Source of the DNA: Ruminococcus flavefaciens ND2009
GTDB taxonomy: Bacteria; Bacillota; Clostridia; Oscillospirales; Ruminococcaceae
Length of the DNA stretch: 64,000 nt
Direction of reading: 5' to 3'
Assembly (NCBI RefSeq): GCF_000621785.1
Contig: NZ_KK211348.1
Coordinates: 69,494-133,493 of the forward strand
Below, one piece after another: positions 1 to 8,813 of the stretch. Position numbers and translations under genes: made by a program. The first letter of the stretch is position 1. Each line of letters begins with the position of its first letter. The notes under the pieces are model-generated. The model ran no database searches. It was not told the DNA's origin and was given only the letters and a program-made list of their open reading frames with translations.

Positions 1-2
1 TC

Positions 3-3000
3 AGGGCAAATGTAGACGATGTGCTCCGCAGCGGAAGCAGTGAAAAACAGGGTACGGGAATTGACAGAGTTGTCTGGGAGTTTGACGGCGTGCGTCATGA
101 TATGTACGGCTACGGCGACAGCTACAGCGGCAGAGTCAACGCAGATGCTATCAGCGGAGAAGATGTCAATTCCGAGATCATCTTCTATGCAGTGGATAAG
201 GTGGGCAACGAGACAAAGCTCAGCTCCGCCGCCGCAAAGGATAAGTTCCGTGTTATCGTGGACAATACGGCGCCGAAATGTGAGATAAGTGATATATCCG
301 ATCCCTCGGAAACATACACCGATAAGGAGAAGCAGAAAAAGTGGTTCAGCTCCTACAGCGGCATAAAAATACAGATCAAGGCAGATGACGGCGATCCCGC
401 CGGAAGCTCTGGCGTGGAGAAGGTCATCATAAATATAAACGGCAGGGACAACGAGGTCAATGTGGCTTCGGCGGGTATTGACCCCGCAGCTCTCGGCAAG
501 GGAGGCTATTATATCTCCTTTGAGGCGGATCAGGCTCCCGACAGCTTCAGAGCTGTACTCAGAAACAGCGCAGATCAGGACTTTGAGCTTTCACTTGGCG
601 GAGATTATTACCGTATCGGACGCCGCTACGACGGAAGCTATGAGGATATTCCCGACAAGGGTGCGGTCTCTGTAAAGGTAAGAGCTGCCGACTATGCAGG
701 TCATATCACCGGATCAGGTGAGGAGAAGGCTTTCCTGGATCTTGAGAAGCCCAGTATATCAAGGATCGAATTCGGAGGCAGAAACATCATCAACAGGGAC
801 GGTGTGGTGAGATATTCCGTATTTGCAGCCTCAGAGGCTGAATTCACCGTCAAGGCGGGGGATAACCTTCCCGTTTCGGGAATCGAGAAACTGAATGTGA
901 GCCTTGCCAATGCCGACGGAACTCCCTATAAGGGCAGTGTGGAGGTGAGAAACACCGTTCCGGACAAGGAGTGGAGATTTACCATACCCGCAGGCTTCAG
1001 GGGTACAGTTTCCGCGTATGTGGAGAGCAATGTTCACAGAAGCTCGGATACAGTGGAGACCTTCGGTATCATCACCGAGAGCGCTCAGATACATGACCAG
1101 AATTCATCGGCAGCAGTGGAGCTTCCCGCTGCACAGCACTACGACGCACAGGGACGTCCTCTTTACAGCGGCGACGTTGACATTAAGCTCAGTGTCCGCG
1201 ACGGCTTCTCGGGAATAGATCAGGTATTTCTTACCTCCTCGGGAGCAGGCGGCGGTACAGCAGATGTGGACGTTGAAGGCAATATCGGAGGCGAAGACGG
1301 AGAACGCTGGACCGCGGCAGGTACCTACAAGAACCTGGTTACCGCTATGGACGGTACTATCCGCGTATCCGACAATGTCAACGGCAGCAGAGTATCGCTG
1401 GGATACATTGACAATGCGGGACATTATGAGGAGGAGGCTGCTTCAGCCGGCTTCAGCATAGACAAGACCGATCCGAGGGTGGAGGTAACTTTCACCGACC
1501 AGAACAGCGGCGGCGACCAGGATTTCAAGGACGTCTACAAGAACTCAAGGCGTGCAGTCATTACCGTTACCGAGCGCAATTTCGATCCCGAGCTGGTAGA
1601 GGTTACAGTAAACGGCACAAGGCAGAGAGTGGACTTCACGCTGTCAGGCGGCACCGCAGGCACTGATACGGCTCAGTACCGCGGTGAGGTGCCCTTCGAT
1701 GCAGACGGCACATATACTCTTTCGGTAAAGTGCAGGGATATGGCAGGCAGAAACAGTCAGGAGTATACCTCCGAGCCCTTCACTATAGATAAGACGGCTC
1801 CTGTTCTCAATGTGGGCTTTGACAAGACCATTGAGAACGACCATTACTACCATGACAATATGACCATGACATTCAAGGTCAGCGACGAGAATTTCGAGCC
1901 TTCAAGACTAAATATCTCGGGCACCTTCAACGGAAGCGCCGAGAGCTTCCCCAAGGCATCGGAATGGAGCAGAATTGGTAAGGATTACTTCTCCACCATA
2001 AAATTCGGCAAGGACGGAGAGTACTCCGTAAGCGTGTCGGGAAGCGACAAGGCAGGAAATGCTCTTGACTCTTACAATACCAAATTCTGTATCGACACCA
2101 CAGCTCCCTCTATCAGTATAGGCGAGGTGGAAAAGGCTAACGGCGGCGCTGAGGTAAGACCGCATATACGCTTTAACGATACCAACCTTGACAGGGACAG
2201 CATAAGCATTACCCTTGAGGGTGCAAAGCGAGGAAAGAACCTTCCCTTCGACGGTCAGTTCAACGAGACTCCCGAGGGACTTGACTATGTATTCGATAAC
2301 TTCCCCGCACGCAAGTCCTATGACGACATCTACACCATCAAGGCAAGCGTAAAGGACAACGCCGACAACCAGCTGGATACAGAGCTCACATTCTCTGTAA
2401 ACAGATTCGGTTCCACATTTGAATTCGACGAGGCGTCAAGGAAACTGGCTGACAAGTACATCTCCAGTGAGCAGGACATTGTCCTCACAGAGTATAACGT
2501 TGACAAGCACTCTGAGGACTGCGGAGTCTTCATCACCAAGGACTCAGAGATGATAGAGCTGAGAGAGGGCAGAGACTACTCCATAGAGCACACAGGCGGC
2601 AACGGAGAGTGGTCTGTCTACAAGTATACCATCTATGCAAGCAACTTTGGCAGCGATGCCAGGTATACTGTTTCCGTCCATACCGTGGACGAGGCAGGCA
2701 ATATCAACATCAGCGATTCCGACAAGAAGAAGGCAGAGCTCTCATTCTACGTGGACAAGACAAAGCCCCTTTGCATACCGCTGAATCTCAGCGAAAACAG
2801 TGCATACAAGGGCGAGAGCTATACCGCTCATCTCTCTGTCACCGACAACATCGACCTCAAGGCGGTTGAGATCTTCCTCAACGGCGATAAGATCGGCTCA
2901 AGGATAGAAAATGACGAGTGCACATTCGATATACCCAATTCGGCGCGCTCTCAGGACATCAGAGTCATACTTACGGATATGGCTGACAACGAGATAGAGT

Positions 3001-3149
3001 ACAACTACAGGAACGTTCTTGTTACCACAAACGTGGCAAGACTCCTTATCCGAAAGACCTGGGTAAAGGTAACAGGTATTTCTGCTATCGCTCTTGCAGG
3101 AGCAGGCGCATTCCTTCTGAAGAGAAGAAGGAAGAACAAGCTCCTCTGA
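3..3149 (+). CDS. Ig-like repeat surface protein, C-terminal membrane anchor (5' truncated)
   Basis: The reading frame is open from the first bases of the window, so the N-terminus lies upstream; about 1048 residues are visible. The protein is a string of bacterial Ig-like beta-sandwich domains, recognisable from recurring boundaries of the type F-x-I/V-D-K/T-T-x-P (FSIDKTDP, FTIDKTAP, FCIDTTAP, FYVDKTKP) separated by roughly 90-110 residues. The last 26 residues form one hydrophobic segment followed by KRRRKNKLL, a positive-inside tail that would hold the protein in the cytoplasmic membrane with the repeats outside. There is no LPxTG motif and no dockerin. It is followed directly by a bidirectional terminator. 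The role is probably adhesion or cell-surface scaffolding; the substrate cannot be read from the sequence. Confidence 0.85.
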   Translation, partial: RANVDDVLRSGSSEKQGTGIDRVVWEFDGVRHDMYGYGDSYSGRVNADAISGEDVNSEIIFYAVDKVGNETKLSSAAAKDKFRVIVDNTAPKCEISDISDPSETYTDKEKQKKWFSSYSGIKIQIKADDGDPAGSSGVEKVIININGRDNEVNVASAGIDPAALGKGGYYISFEADQAPDSFRAVLRNSADQDFELSLGGDYYRIGRRYDGSYEDIPDKGAVSVKVRAADYAGHITGSGEEKAFLDLEKPSISRIEFGGRNIINRDGVVRYSVFAASEAEFTVKAGDNLPVSGIEKLNVSLANADGTPYKGSVEVRNTVPDKEWRFTIPAGFRGTVSAYVESNVHRSSDTVETFGIITESAQIHDQNSSAAVELPAAQHYDAQGRPLYSGDVDIKLSVRDGFSGIDQVFLTSSGAGGGTADVDVEGNIGGEDGERWTAAGTYKNLVTAMDGTIRVSDNVNGSRVSLGYIDNAGHYEEEAASAGFSIDKTDPRVEVTFTDQNSGGDQDFKDVYKNSRRAVITVTERNFDPELVEVTVNGTRQRVDFTLSGGTAGTDTAQYRGEVPFDADGTYTLSVKCRDMAGRNSQEYTSEPFTIDKTAPVLNVGFDKTIENDHYYHDNMTMTFKVSDENFEPSRLNISGTFNGSAESFPKASEWSRIGKDYFSTIKFGKDGEYSVSVSGSDKAGNALDSYNTKFCIDTTAPSISIGEVEKANGGAEVRPHIRFNDTNLDRDSISITLEGAKRGKNLPFDGQFNETPEGLDYVFDNFPARKSYDDIYTIKASVKDNADNQLDTELTFSVNRFGSTFEFDEASRKLADKYISSEQDIVLTEYNVDKHSEDCGVFITKDSEMIELREGRDYSIEHTGGNGEWSVYKYTIYASNFGSDARYTVSVHTVDEAGNINISDSDKKKAELSFYVDKTKPLCIPLNLSENSAYKGESYTAHLSVTDNIDLKAVEIFLNGDKIGSRIENDECTFDIPNSARSQDIRVILTDMADNEIEYNYRNVLVTTNVARLLIRKTWVKVTGISAIALAGAGAFLLKRRRKNKLL

Positions 3150-3154
3150 TAAAG

Positions 3155-3198
3155 AAAAAAGCCCTGAGACGGCGTAAAAGCTGCCTCAGGGCTTTTAT
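3155..3198. terminator. Bidirectional rho-independent terminator
   Basis: GCCCTGAG (3161-3168) pairs with CTCAGGGC (3185-3192), flanked by an A-run on one side and a T-run on the other. It sits between the convergent surface-protein and histidine-kinase genes and can serve both. Confidence 0.85.
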
Positions 3199-4070
3199 TA
3201 TATCTTCAGGGTAATTATGAGCCTTCCATCTGTGAGCTCTGCGGACAGGCTGCCTCCCGCTCTCTCTGCAAGAGCCCTTGCTATGGAGAGCCCCAGACCT
3301 GTGGAGCTCCGTGCGGTCTCCACGGTATAGAAGCGGTCGAAGAGCTGTGCTGCCTGCACGGGGGTCATATCCGCAGCAGCATTGGCGAAGGTGATGACAC
3401 CGTCGGCAGTGAGCCTTATCTCAAGGTCGCCGCTGCTGTACTTGGCGGCGTTGGTTAGCAGATTGGAAAACACTCTGGAGAGCTCCGACCTGTTGGCGGT
3501 ACGCATGACCTTTTCCTCGGTAAGGTCTATATCGGGACTTATCCCGCTCTCGGTAAGAACGGGATAATAGCTGCTTATACACTCCGCAAGGAGCTGATTT
3601 ACGTATATCTCCTCCGTATCCTCGGGCTCGTCCTTAGATATGATGACGGAGTAGCTGAAAAGCTCCTCTGTCAGCTGCTGCATAGCGTCTGTTCGCTGTG
3701 AGATCACCGAGAAATAGCGGCGGAGCTTCTGCGGATCATCGGTCTTTTCCGCAAGGTCAAGGTAGCCCCGTATGGCTGTGAGAGGTGTCCGCAGGTCATG
3801 GGAGATATTTGTCACTGCATTTTTCAGTTTCCTGTTGCCGCGGATACAGGACAGCTTCTCTCTGCGGAGCAAAGACAGCTGAGAGTCAATGCTCTCCGCA
3901 AGACCGCGTATATCCTTGTCACCTGAGGAAACATAAATGGTGTTGTTGGTGTCGCTTTTAAGTCTGTCAGCAAACTGCGCGGATATTTCCCGTGCCGACT
4001 TTTTCAGCAGATATATCTTGACGCAGAGCAGTATTATCACAACTGCGGCGCATAACAGACAGTAAACCAT
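3198..4070 (-). CDS. Sensor histidine kinase of an ABC-transporter-linked two-component system
   Basis: This is a 290-residue kinase with one N-terminal membrane segment (about residues 2-23) and no large extracellular domain. The phosphoacceptor H-box NISHDLRTPLTAIRGYL places the histidine at residue 91; an N-box SNLLTNAAKYS and a G2-type STGLGLSIARALAERAGG follow. Such short kinases with almost no sensor domain often sense through an associated ABC transporter, and here the gene is last in a four-gene run: response regulator, ATPase, permease, kinase. The start follows AGGAGG at good spacing. Family knowledge suggests a role in sensing cell-envelope stress or antimicrobial peptides; the ligand is inference. 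Confidence 0.9.
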   Translation of the reverse strand: MVYCLLCAAVVIILLCVKIYLLKKSAREISAQFADRLKSDTNNTIYVSSGDKDIRGLAESIDSQLSLLRREKLSCIRGNRKLKNAVTNISHDLRTPLTAIRGYLDLAEKTDDPQKLRRYFSVISQRTDAMQQLTEELFSYSVIISKDEPEDTEEIYVNQLLAECISSYYPVLTESGISPDIDLTEEKVMRTANRSELSRVFSNLLTNAAKYSSGDLEIRLTADGVITFANAAADMTPVQAAQLFDRFYTVETARSSTGLGLSIARALAERAGGSLSAELTDGRLIITLKI

Positions 4071-4087
4071 TTTTTCCTCCTGTGTGG

Positions 4088-4798
4088 TTATTTAAGGTCG
4101 GCTTTGCGGAAGTTTACCACTCCCGCTGTTATGAAAAATACGGTGAGTATCAGTGAATATACTATGTGAATGGCGGCGCGTTTGTCAGGGACCGCAAGTG
4201 CAGTCATCTGGCTCAGGGGAATGATGTCATTCATCACCTGTATCCACTTTGAATCGCCGAATTCCTGAGACATAGCAGCGAACATCAGCAGGGGATACAT
4301 GATTATTATGGGAAGAACTCCGCCTGCGGCGCTTTTTACGGTCATGGCGAGAAATGTGGTTAGAGCGGATACAGCGACCACCGCAAAGAAGCAAACGGTC
4401 ATGTTTTTCAGCACATCAGAAGCAGCTGCACCCTTTGCACCGATGACTATAAGGTTGGCAGCAGATGATACCGCAAAGAAAATGATGAGCGATACACCGA
4501 AAAATACTGTCTCCGCTATCTGATTTGCAAGGTAGATGTGGGAGCGCTTATGTCCCACGGTGAGCTTGTTGCGTATGGTATTCTGGGTGTAGTCACGGCT
4601 TATGAAGAGACCTCCCACAGCCGACATGAACATCATCATTATCAGTGGTATCTCAAACATACCGAACCAGTCAAGGCTGCCGTTGAGCTTGCTTATGAGG
4701 ACCTCCAGCAGGGCGAGTACCGCCGACATGATGACGCATATCATCGTATCCTTTCTGCGGAGCATGAGCTTCAGGTTTACTTTCAGGAGCTTATTCAT
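4088..4798 (-). CDS. ABC-2 type transporter permease
   Basis: A 236-residue integral membrane protein with about six hydrophobic segments; the first follows the basic stretch NLKLMLRRKD, as is usual for ABC-2 permeases. The ATG at 4798 is chosen over the GTG at 4807 because GGAGG lies about nine bases before it. It overlaps the end of the ATPase gene by eight bases, which suggests translational coupling, so the two should form one transporter. The set resembles bacteriocin- or bacitracin-type self-protection exporters, but the substrate is unknown. Confidence 0.85.
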   Translation of the reverse strand: MNKLLKVNLKLMLRRKDTMICVIMSAVLALLEVLISKLNGSLDWFGMFEIPLIMMMFMSAVGGLFISRDYTQNTIRNKLTVGHKRSHIYLANQIAETVFFGVSLIIFFAVSSAANLIVIGAKGAAASDVLKNMTVCFFAVVAVSALTTFLAMTVKSAAGGVLPIIIMYPLLMFAAMSQEFGDSKWIQVMNDIIPLSQMTALAVPDKRAAIHIVYSLILTVFFITAGVVNFRKADLK

Positions 4799-5705
4799 TG
4801 CTGCCACCTCCTACCAGTGAGATAAAGAAGCCTTCAAGGTTCTCATCGTGCTCGGAGGCGGAGAGTATCTCGCACTTCTCCTCCCACAGGCTGAATGCCA
4901 GCTTTGTGATATTCGGAGAGGCGAAGATGTCAGCCGTTTCCTTGTCGATCATTCTGTAATCGGTGCCCATTCCGTCAAGCACTCTTGCAAGGGCGCCGGT
5001 GTCGGTGACCTTCACCCTTACGCACTTGCGGCACTCGTTTTCCAGCTCCTCGGCACTCATTTCGCGGACTATCTGCCCGCCGTTGATGAAGCCGTAATGT
5101 GTGGCTACCTTTGCCAGCTCGTCAAGGATATGGCTGGAGATGAGAATGGTGATGTTGTTCTCGCGGTTGAGCTTGATTATGAGCTCGCGCATTTCGATGA
5201 TGCCCTGTGGGTCAAGACCGTTAATGGGCTCGTCAAGGACGAGAAAATCCGGTTTTCCGCAGAGCGCCACGGCAATGCCGAGACGCTGGCGCATTCCCAG
5301 CGAGAAGTCTCTGGCGTGTTTATTTCCTGTGTTTTTCAGTCCCACAAGTTCAAGGAGCTCATCAATGCCCTTATAGTCGGGCATTCCCATAATGTCATAC
5401 TGCATTTCCAGGTTTTTCCTTGCGGAGAGATAGGGGAGTATTGACGGGGTCTCCACAACTGCACCCATTCTCCTTCTGGTCTCGGAGATATTTGGATCGC
5501 TGTTTTTGACGCCGTAGAGCTCGAAGCTGCCGTCCGTGGGGAACTGTATCCCGCACACCATGCGTATGAGAGTGGTCTTTCCTGCGCCGTTCCTGCCTAC
5601 AAAGCCGTATATGGAGCCCTTGGGAACGTTCATTGTGAGACCGTTCAGGGCTTTGAAGTCCTTGTATTGCTTGGTGAGCGCATTTGTTCTGAGTACATAG
5701 TCCAT
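4791..5705 (-). CDS. ABC transporter ATP-binding protein (BcrA/lantibiotic-immunity-like)
   Basis: A 304-residue ATPase with all expected motifs: Walker A GRNGAGKTT near residue 37, a signature sequence FSLGMRQRLGIAVAL, Walker B FLVLDEPINGLDP and the switch histidine in ISSHILDEL. The 70-80 residue extension after the nucleotide-binding domain is typical of ATPases that pair with ABC-2 permeases in antibiotic or lantibiotic export. Start ATG at 5705 follows AAGGAGG. It appears to be the first gene behind an internal promoter with four CTTAAC-type repeats located just after the response-regulator gene, so the regulator probably controls it. Confidence 0.92.
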   Translation of the reverse strand: MDYVLRTNALTKQYKDFKALNGLTMNVPKGSIYGFVGRNGAGKTTLIRMVCGIQFPTDGSFELYGVKNSDPNISETRRRMGAVVETPSILPYLSARKNLEMQYDIMGMPDYKGIDELLELVGLKNTGNKHARDFSLGMRQRLGIAVALCGKPDFLVLDEPINGLDPQGIIEMRELIIKLNRENNITILISSHILDELAKVATHYGFINGGQIVREMSAEELENECRKCVRVKVTDTGALARVLDGMGTDYRMIDKETADIFASPNITKLAFSLWEEKCEILSASEHDENLEGFFISLVGGGSNE

Positions 5706-5734
5706 ATAAGAACCTCCTTCTTTCTTTCTGATAT

Positions 5735-5792
5735 GAGTATATCACAGGAAGGTTAAGAAATCGGTTAAGAAAAGAGTTAAGATACGGTTAAT
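5735..5792 (-). promoter_or_regulatory. Regulated promoter with PhoB/OmpR-like direct repeats
   Basis: On the minus strand four near-identical heptamers, ATTAACC/CTTAACT/CTTAACC/CTTAACC, occur with spacings of 11, 12 and 12 bases (plus-strand 5786, 5775, 5763, 5751). They lie directly before a TATACT -10 (plus-strand AGTATA near 5735), while no good -35 exists. The first repeat overlaps the stop codon of the response-regulator gene. Direct repeats at helical spacing replacing a -35 are typical of promoters activated by OmpR/PhoB-family regulators. Confidence 0.65.
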
Positions 5793-6456
5793 TTTTATCG
5801 GAAAGCATATAGCCTATACCCCACACTGCTGAGATACAGTCGCTTCCCATTGCTGCTTTCAGCTTGCGGCGGAGATTGTGGACGTGTATTTTCAGGGAGT
5901 CCTCGGTGCAGTCGGGAGTATCATCGCTTATGCGGTCGAGTATGGTCAGCTTCGCCACCACCTGTCCCTTATTCTGCATGAGGAGCTTGAGTATGGCGTA
6001 TTCCGTCCTGGTGAGCCTTATCTCACCGCCCGGGCAGGTCACGGTATGGGAGTCGGTGTCAAGACTGAGACTGCCGCAGGTGAGCAGTTCCTTCTCCGAA
6101 GCGGGAGCGTTTCTGCGCAGCTGCACCACTATCCTTGCAAGGAGCTCCTCGGTATCGAAGGGCTTGGTGATGTAGTCGGCAGCTCCGCCGAGAAGCATAT
6201 CCACCTTGCCTGCGCGGTCGGACTTGGCACTGAGCACGATAACGGGAATGTCCTTTATCTGCGGGAGGAGCTCCTCACCGCTGAGTCCCGGGAGCATCAG
6301 GTCAAGGAGTATCAGGTCCGGAGTGGTCTGCTGCAATATGAGCAGAGCCTCTGTGCCCGAATACGCCCTTTTTACGGCATACCCCTCGCCTGTCAGCACC
6401 TCGCTGAGCATATCATTGATGTGTATATCGTCGTCGATTATCATTATAACTGCCAT
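5788..6456 (-). CDS. OmpR/PhoB-family response regulator
   Basis: A 222-residue two-component regulator. The receiver domain begins IMIIDDD, has the phosphoacceptor in DLILLDLMLPGLSGEE and the conserved lysine in ADYITKPFD. The C-terminal half is a winged helix of the PhoB type (TRTEYAILKLLM, then the recognition region LKIHVHNLRRKLK). I choose the ATG at 6456 because GGAGG lies eight bases before it; an 18-codon extension upstream has no such site. It heads the operon with the ABC transporter and kinase and probably binds the repeats just downstream of its own gene. Confidence 0.92.
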   Translation of the reverse strand: MAVIMIIDDDIHINDMLSEVLTGEGYAVKRAYSGTEALLILQQTTPDLILLDLMLPGLSGEELLPQIKDIPVIVLSAKSDRAGKVDMLLGGAADYITKPFDTEELLARIVVQLRRNAPASEKELLTCGSLSLDTDSHTVTCPGGEIRLTRTEYAILKLLMQNKGQVVAKLTILDRISDDTPDCTEDSLKIHVHNLRRKLKAAMGSDCISAVWGIGYMLSDKN

Positions 6457-6519
6457 GTGTCCGCCTCCTGCCGTTTTAACTATTATAACATCAGAGGAAG
6501 ATTTTTGCAAGCCGCAGAC

Positions 6520-6548
6520 TTGATTTGACGCGGCGTCTGTGCTATAAT
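6520..6548 (+). promoter_or_regulatory. Sigma-A promoter of the HPP gene
   Basis: TTGATT (6520-6525), a 17-base spacer and TATAAT (6543-6548), with a TGn extended -10. It lies 34 bases before the TTG start at 6582. Confidence 0.75.
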
Positions 6549-6581
6549 TGTAAAAGATTATTTACAGAAAAGGTGACATGA

Positions 6582-7538
6582 TTGCATAGATTCAGAAAAG
6601 CCCTGCCCTCGGTCATATCCCTTGTACTTGCGGTACTTATGGTGGCGGCGGCAGAGCTTGCACATGAAAAAGAAATGATATTCCCCGAGATAACGGCTAT
6701 AGCCATAGGTGCACTTGCTGCTCCGCGGCAGGTGTGGAACACATCGCGGCTGAGGCTGCTGCTGACCATATCAGCCTGTGCTGCGGCAGGAGTGGGTATA
6801 GTTTATCTGGTGCCTCTGCCTCTTGCGGCGCAGATACCCATAGGACTTGTCATTGCATTTGCACTTATAACTCTTTCGGGTACGGAGTTCCTGCCTGCGG
6901 TGTCAGCCTGCGTGCTGCCCGTGCTTCTCGGCACAAGGAGCCCCATATACATACTCTCCGTCGTTGTGATGACCTCCCTGATACTGGGAGTACAGCTGCT
7001 TCTTGAGAAGGCAGGCATGAGGGAGAAATACGACTTCCGCCCCGTTGAGCCTGACCGTGAACTGTTCTTGCTCCGCGGAAAGCAGATAGTATGCGCTTCG
7101 CTTATATGCCTTATCCCTGCGCTGCTCCACGAGATATTCTTCATAGCTCCGCCCCTTATAGTGGGATTTGCGGAGATGAGCAAGCCTGCATCAAAGCTGA
7201 GGGAAAAGGCAACTGCCACTGTGGGGCTTATCGCCCTTGCTGCGGCAGCAGGCTGTGCTTCACGCTATGTCCTGTGCGTTACAATGGGACTTCCGCTTGC
7301 ATTGGCGGCAGGGGTGTCCTGCGGAGCCATACTCATTGCGGTAAATGCCGCAAAGCTCTATTTTCCGCCCTGCGGAGCTGCTGCCACGCTGCCCTTCATA
7401 ATTCCCGGGGCAGCACTGCTGAAGTTCCCCTTCGAGCTGACCGCAGGCTATGTGATACTTACCGCAGCGGTGTTCCTGTTCTTCGGCGAGAGACCGCTTG
7501 CTCCCGTAAGGAAAATCGCCGCGATAATACGCAGATAA
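6582..7538 (+). CDS. HPP family integral membrane protein
   Basis: A 318-residue very hydrophobic protein with about nine membrane segments in two groups separated by a hydrophilic linker around residues 143-165 (REKYDFRPVEPDRELF). The second half carries PPLIVGFAEMSKP and FPPCGAAATLPFIIP, which resemble the paired motifs of HPP-family proteins, a group partly implicated in nitrite transport. The TTG at 6582 is used: the nearest ATG (6578) runs into a stop after three codons, and AGGTG lies at 6571. It stands alone between two promoters. Transport of a small anion is a guess from the family. Confidence 0.7.
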   Translation: MHRFRKALPSVISLVLAVLMVAAAELAHEKEMIFPEITAIAIGALAAPRQVWNTSRLRLLLTISACAAAGVGIVYLVPLPLAAQIPIGLVIAFALITLSGTEFLPAVSACVLPVLLGTRSPIYILSVVVMTSLILGVQLLLEKAGMREKYDFRPVEPDRELFLLRGKQIVCASLICLIPALLHEIFFIAPPLIVGFAEMSKPASKLREKATATVGLIALAAAAGCASRYVLCVTMGLPLALAAGVSCGAILIAVNAAKLYFPPCGAAATLPFIIPGAALLKFPFELTAGYVILTAAVFLFFGERPLAPVRKIAAIIRR

Positions 7539-7541
7539 CAC

Positions 7542-7570
7542 TTGACACAGGGGAGAAATAGTGTTATAAT
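7542..7570 (+). promoter_or_regulatory. Strong sigma-A promoter of the que operon
   Basis: Perfect TTGACA (7542-7547), 17-base spacer, perfect TATAAT (7565-7570). It gives a leader of about 150 bases before queD. Confidence 0.9.
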
Positions 7571-7587
7571 ATTTCTCGGACCATGTT

Positions 7588-7630
7588 CCCGACAGTTCGT
7601 TTGCGCCATCCTGTCGTTAAACAAAACCAG
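7588..7630 (+). ncRNA. Candidate preQ1-I riboswitch aptamer
   Basis: GACAG (7591-7595) pairs with CTGTC (7611-7615) and is followed at once by an A-rich tail, AAACAAAACC. Loop GTTT (7599-7602) can pair with tail AAAC (7624-7627), giving the H-type pseudoknot of preQ1-I aptamers. Features of the Bacillus preQ1-I aptamer are visible: the GUUC-like entry to the loop, the C-rich end of the loop and the A-rich tail. The downstream genes make preQ1, so the context fits. No covariance search was possible. Confidence 0.7.
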
Positions 7631-7631
7631 G

Positions 7632-7703
7632 GCATCTGTGAGTGCAGGAATACTGCGCTCTTAAAGTGATACAGATGCGTCTGCCCATGGCAGGCGCTTT
7701 TTT
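7632..7703 (+). terminator. Leader attenuator: alternative stem and terminator before queD
   Basis: A nine-pair hairpin, GCGTCTGCC (7677-7685) with GGCAGGCGC (7689-7697), is followed by six T, a complete intrinsic terminator 25 bases before the queD start. GCATCTGT (7632-7639) pairs with ACAGATGC (7671-7678), whose end overlaps the terminator stem, and GGGCA (7630-7634) can pair with TGCCC (7682-7686) as a possible antiterminator. This fits a transcription-attenuation riboswitch. Confidence 0.8.
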
Positions 7704-7728
7704 GTTGATATATCCAAGAGGTGAAGAA

Positions 7729-8154
7729 ATGTATTATCTGAAAACTTCCGCTGAGTTCGACAGCGCGCATTTCCTTGCAGGCTATAAGGGCAAGTGCGCA
7801 AATATCCACGGTCATCGCTGGAAGGTAGAGGTGACTGTGGCTGCGGACGCTCTTATTGAAAGCGGTGAGAAAAGAGGTATGGTCATCGACTTCGGTGACT
7901 TAAAGCACGAGGTAAGGGCTCTTGCAGACAGCTTCGATCACGCGCTTATATATGAGACAGGTTCGCTGAAGGAGACCACACTTGCGGCTCTCCGCGATGA
8001 GGACTTCCGTCTTATTGAGGTGGCTTACCGCCCCACAGCCGAGAATTTTGCAAAGGATTTCTTCGGCACACTTAGAGAAAAGGGACTTCCCGTCAAGACC
8101 GTCACGGTCTATGAGACTCCCGAAAACTGCGCTGTATATGAGGAGGAGATATGA
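7729..8154 (+). CDS. queD: 6-carboxy-5,6,7,8-tetrahydropterin synthase
   Basis: A 141-residue enzyme that converts dihydroneopterin triphosphate to 6-carboxytetrahydropterin, the second step to preQ0 and queuosine. The zinc histidines appear in FDSAHF and NIHGHRWKVEV, and the cysteine in GKCANIHGH is at the catalytic position of the family. The ATG at 7729 after AGAGGTG is preferred to an in-frame start at 7642, which would lie within the terminator leader. It is the first gene of queD-queE-folE-queC-queF and overlaps queE by four bases. Confidence 0.95.
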   Translation: MYYLKTSAEFDSAHFLAGYKGKCANIHGHRWKVEVTVAADALIESGEKRGMVIDFGDLKHEVRALADSFDHALIYETGSLKETTLAALRDEDFRLIEVAYRPTAENFAKDFFGTLREKGLPVKTVTVYETPENCAVYEEEI

Positions 8155-8813
8155 TGCTGCCCGTAGTTGAAAAATTTGTCAGCATAAACGGTGAGGGCGC
8201 CCACGCAGGTGAGCTTGCAGCATTTGTGCGCTTCCGCGGCTGCAATCTTAACTGCTCATACTGTGACACCAGCTGGGCAAACAGCGGCAATGCTCCTGCG
8301 GAGTTCGAGACTCCCGCGGAGATAGCCGACTGGGTAAGCGAAACAGGTGTCCGCAACGTTACCCTGACAGGGGGAGAGCCTCTGCTGCACAAGGAGTGCG
8401 CTGAGGTCATCAGCCTTCTCATGGAGAGAGGCTGCCGCGTGGAGATAGAGACCAACGGAAGCATTGCTCTTGACAGACTGGCTGAGGCTGACCGCAGACC
8501 CGTTTTCACCATGGACTATAAGCTGCCCTCAAGCGGCATGGAGGAGTTCATGTGCAGAAACAATTTCCGCCTGCTGGGCTGCCATGATACGGTGAAGTTC
8601 GTTTCGGGCAGCATGGAGGACCTGGAAAGGGCAGCGGAGGTTATAGAGGAGTACAGGCTCACTGAGCGCTGCCATGTTTACATCAGCCCTGTTTTCGGCG
8701 AGATAGAGCCTGCCGACATAGTTGAGTTCATGGAGGAGCGGAATATGAACGGAGTAAGGCTCCAGCTCCAGCTCCACAAGTTTATATGGGAGCCAACAAG
8801 GAGGGGCGTTTGA
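8151..8813 (+). CDS. queE: 7-carboxy-7-deazaguanine synthase (radical SAM)
   Basis: A 220-residue short radical SAM enzyme that contracts the pterin ring to 7-carboxy-7-deazaguanine. The cluster motif is FRGCNLNCSYCDTSW (CX3CX2C) and the SAM-binding glycines are in LTGGEPLLH. QueE-type N-terminus FVSINGEGAHAGELAAFVRFRGC. It starts on an ATG that overlaps the queD stop and ends on a TGATG overlap with folE, so translation of the three genes is probably coupled. Confidence 0.95.
   Translation: MMLPVVEKFVSINGEGAHAGELAAFVRFRGCNLNCSYCDTSWANSGNAPAEFETPAEIADWVSETGVRNVTLTGGEPLLHKECAEVISLLMERGCRVEIETNGSIALDRLAEADRRPVFTMDYKLPSSGMEEFMCRNNFRLLGCHDTVKFVSGSMEDLERAAEVIEEYRLTERCHVYISPVFGEIEPADIVEFMEERNMNGVRLQLQLHKFIWEPTRRGV

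Noticed and set aside
4848..5444. 198-codon plus-strand open frame
   Set aside because: Antisense to the ABC ATPase gene, which has all motifs; no ribosome site or family match.
7642..7728. 29-residue N-terminal extension of QueD
   Set aside because: It would be translated across the leader terminator, and the internal ATG has a good ribosome site and the normal family N-terminus.
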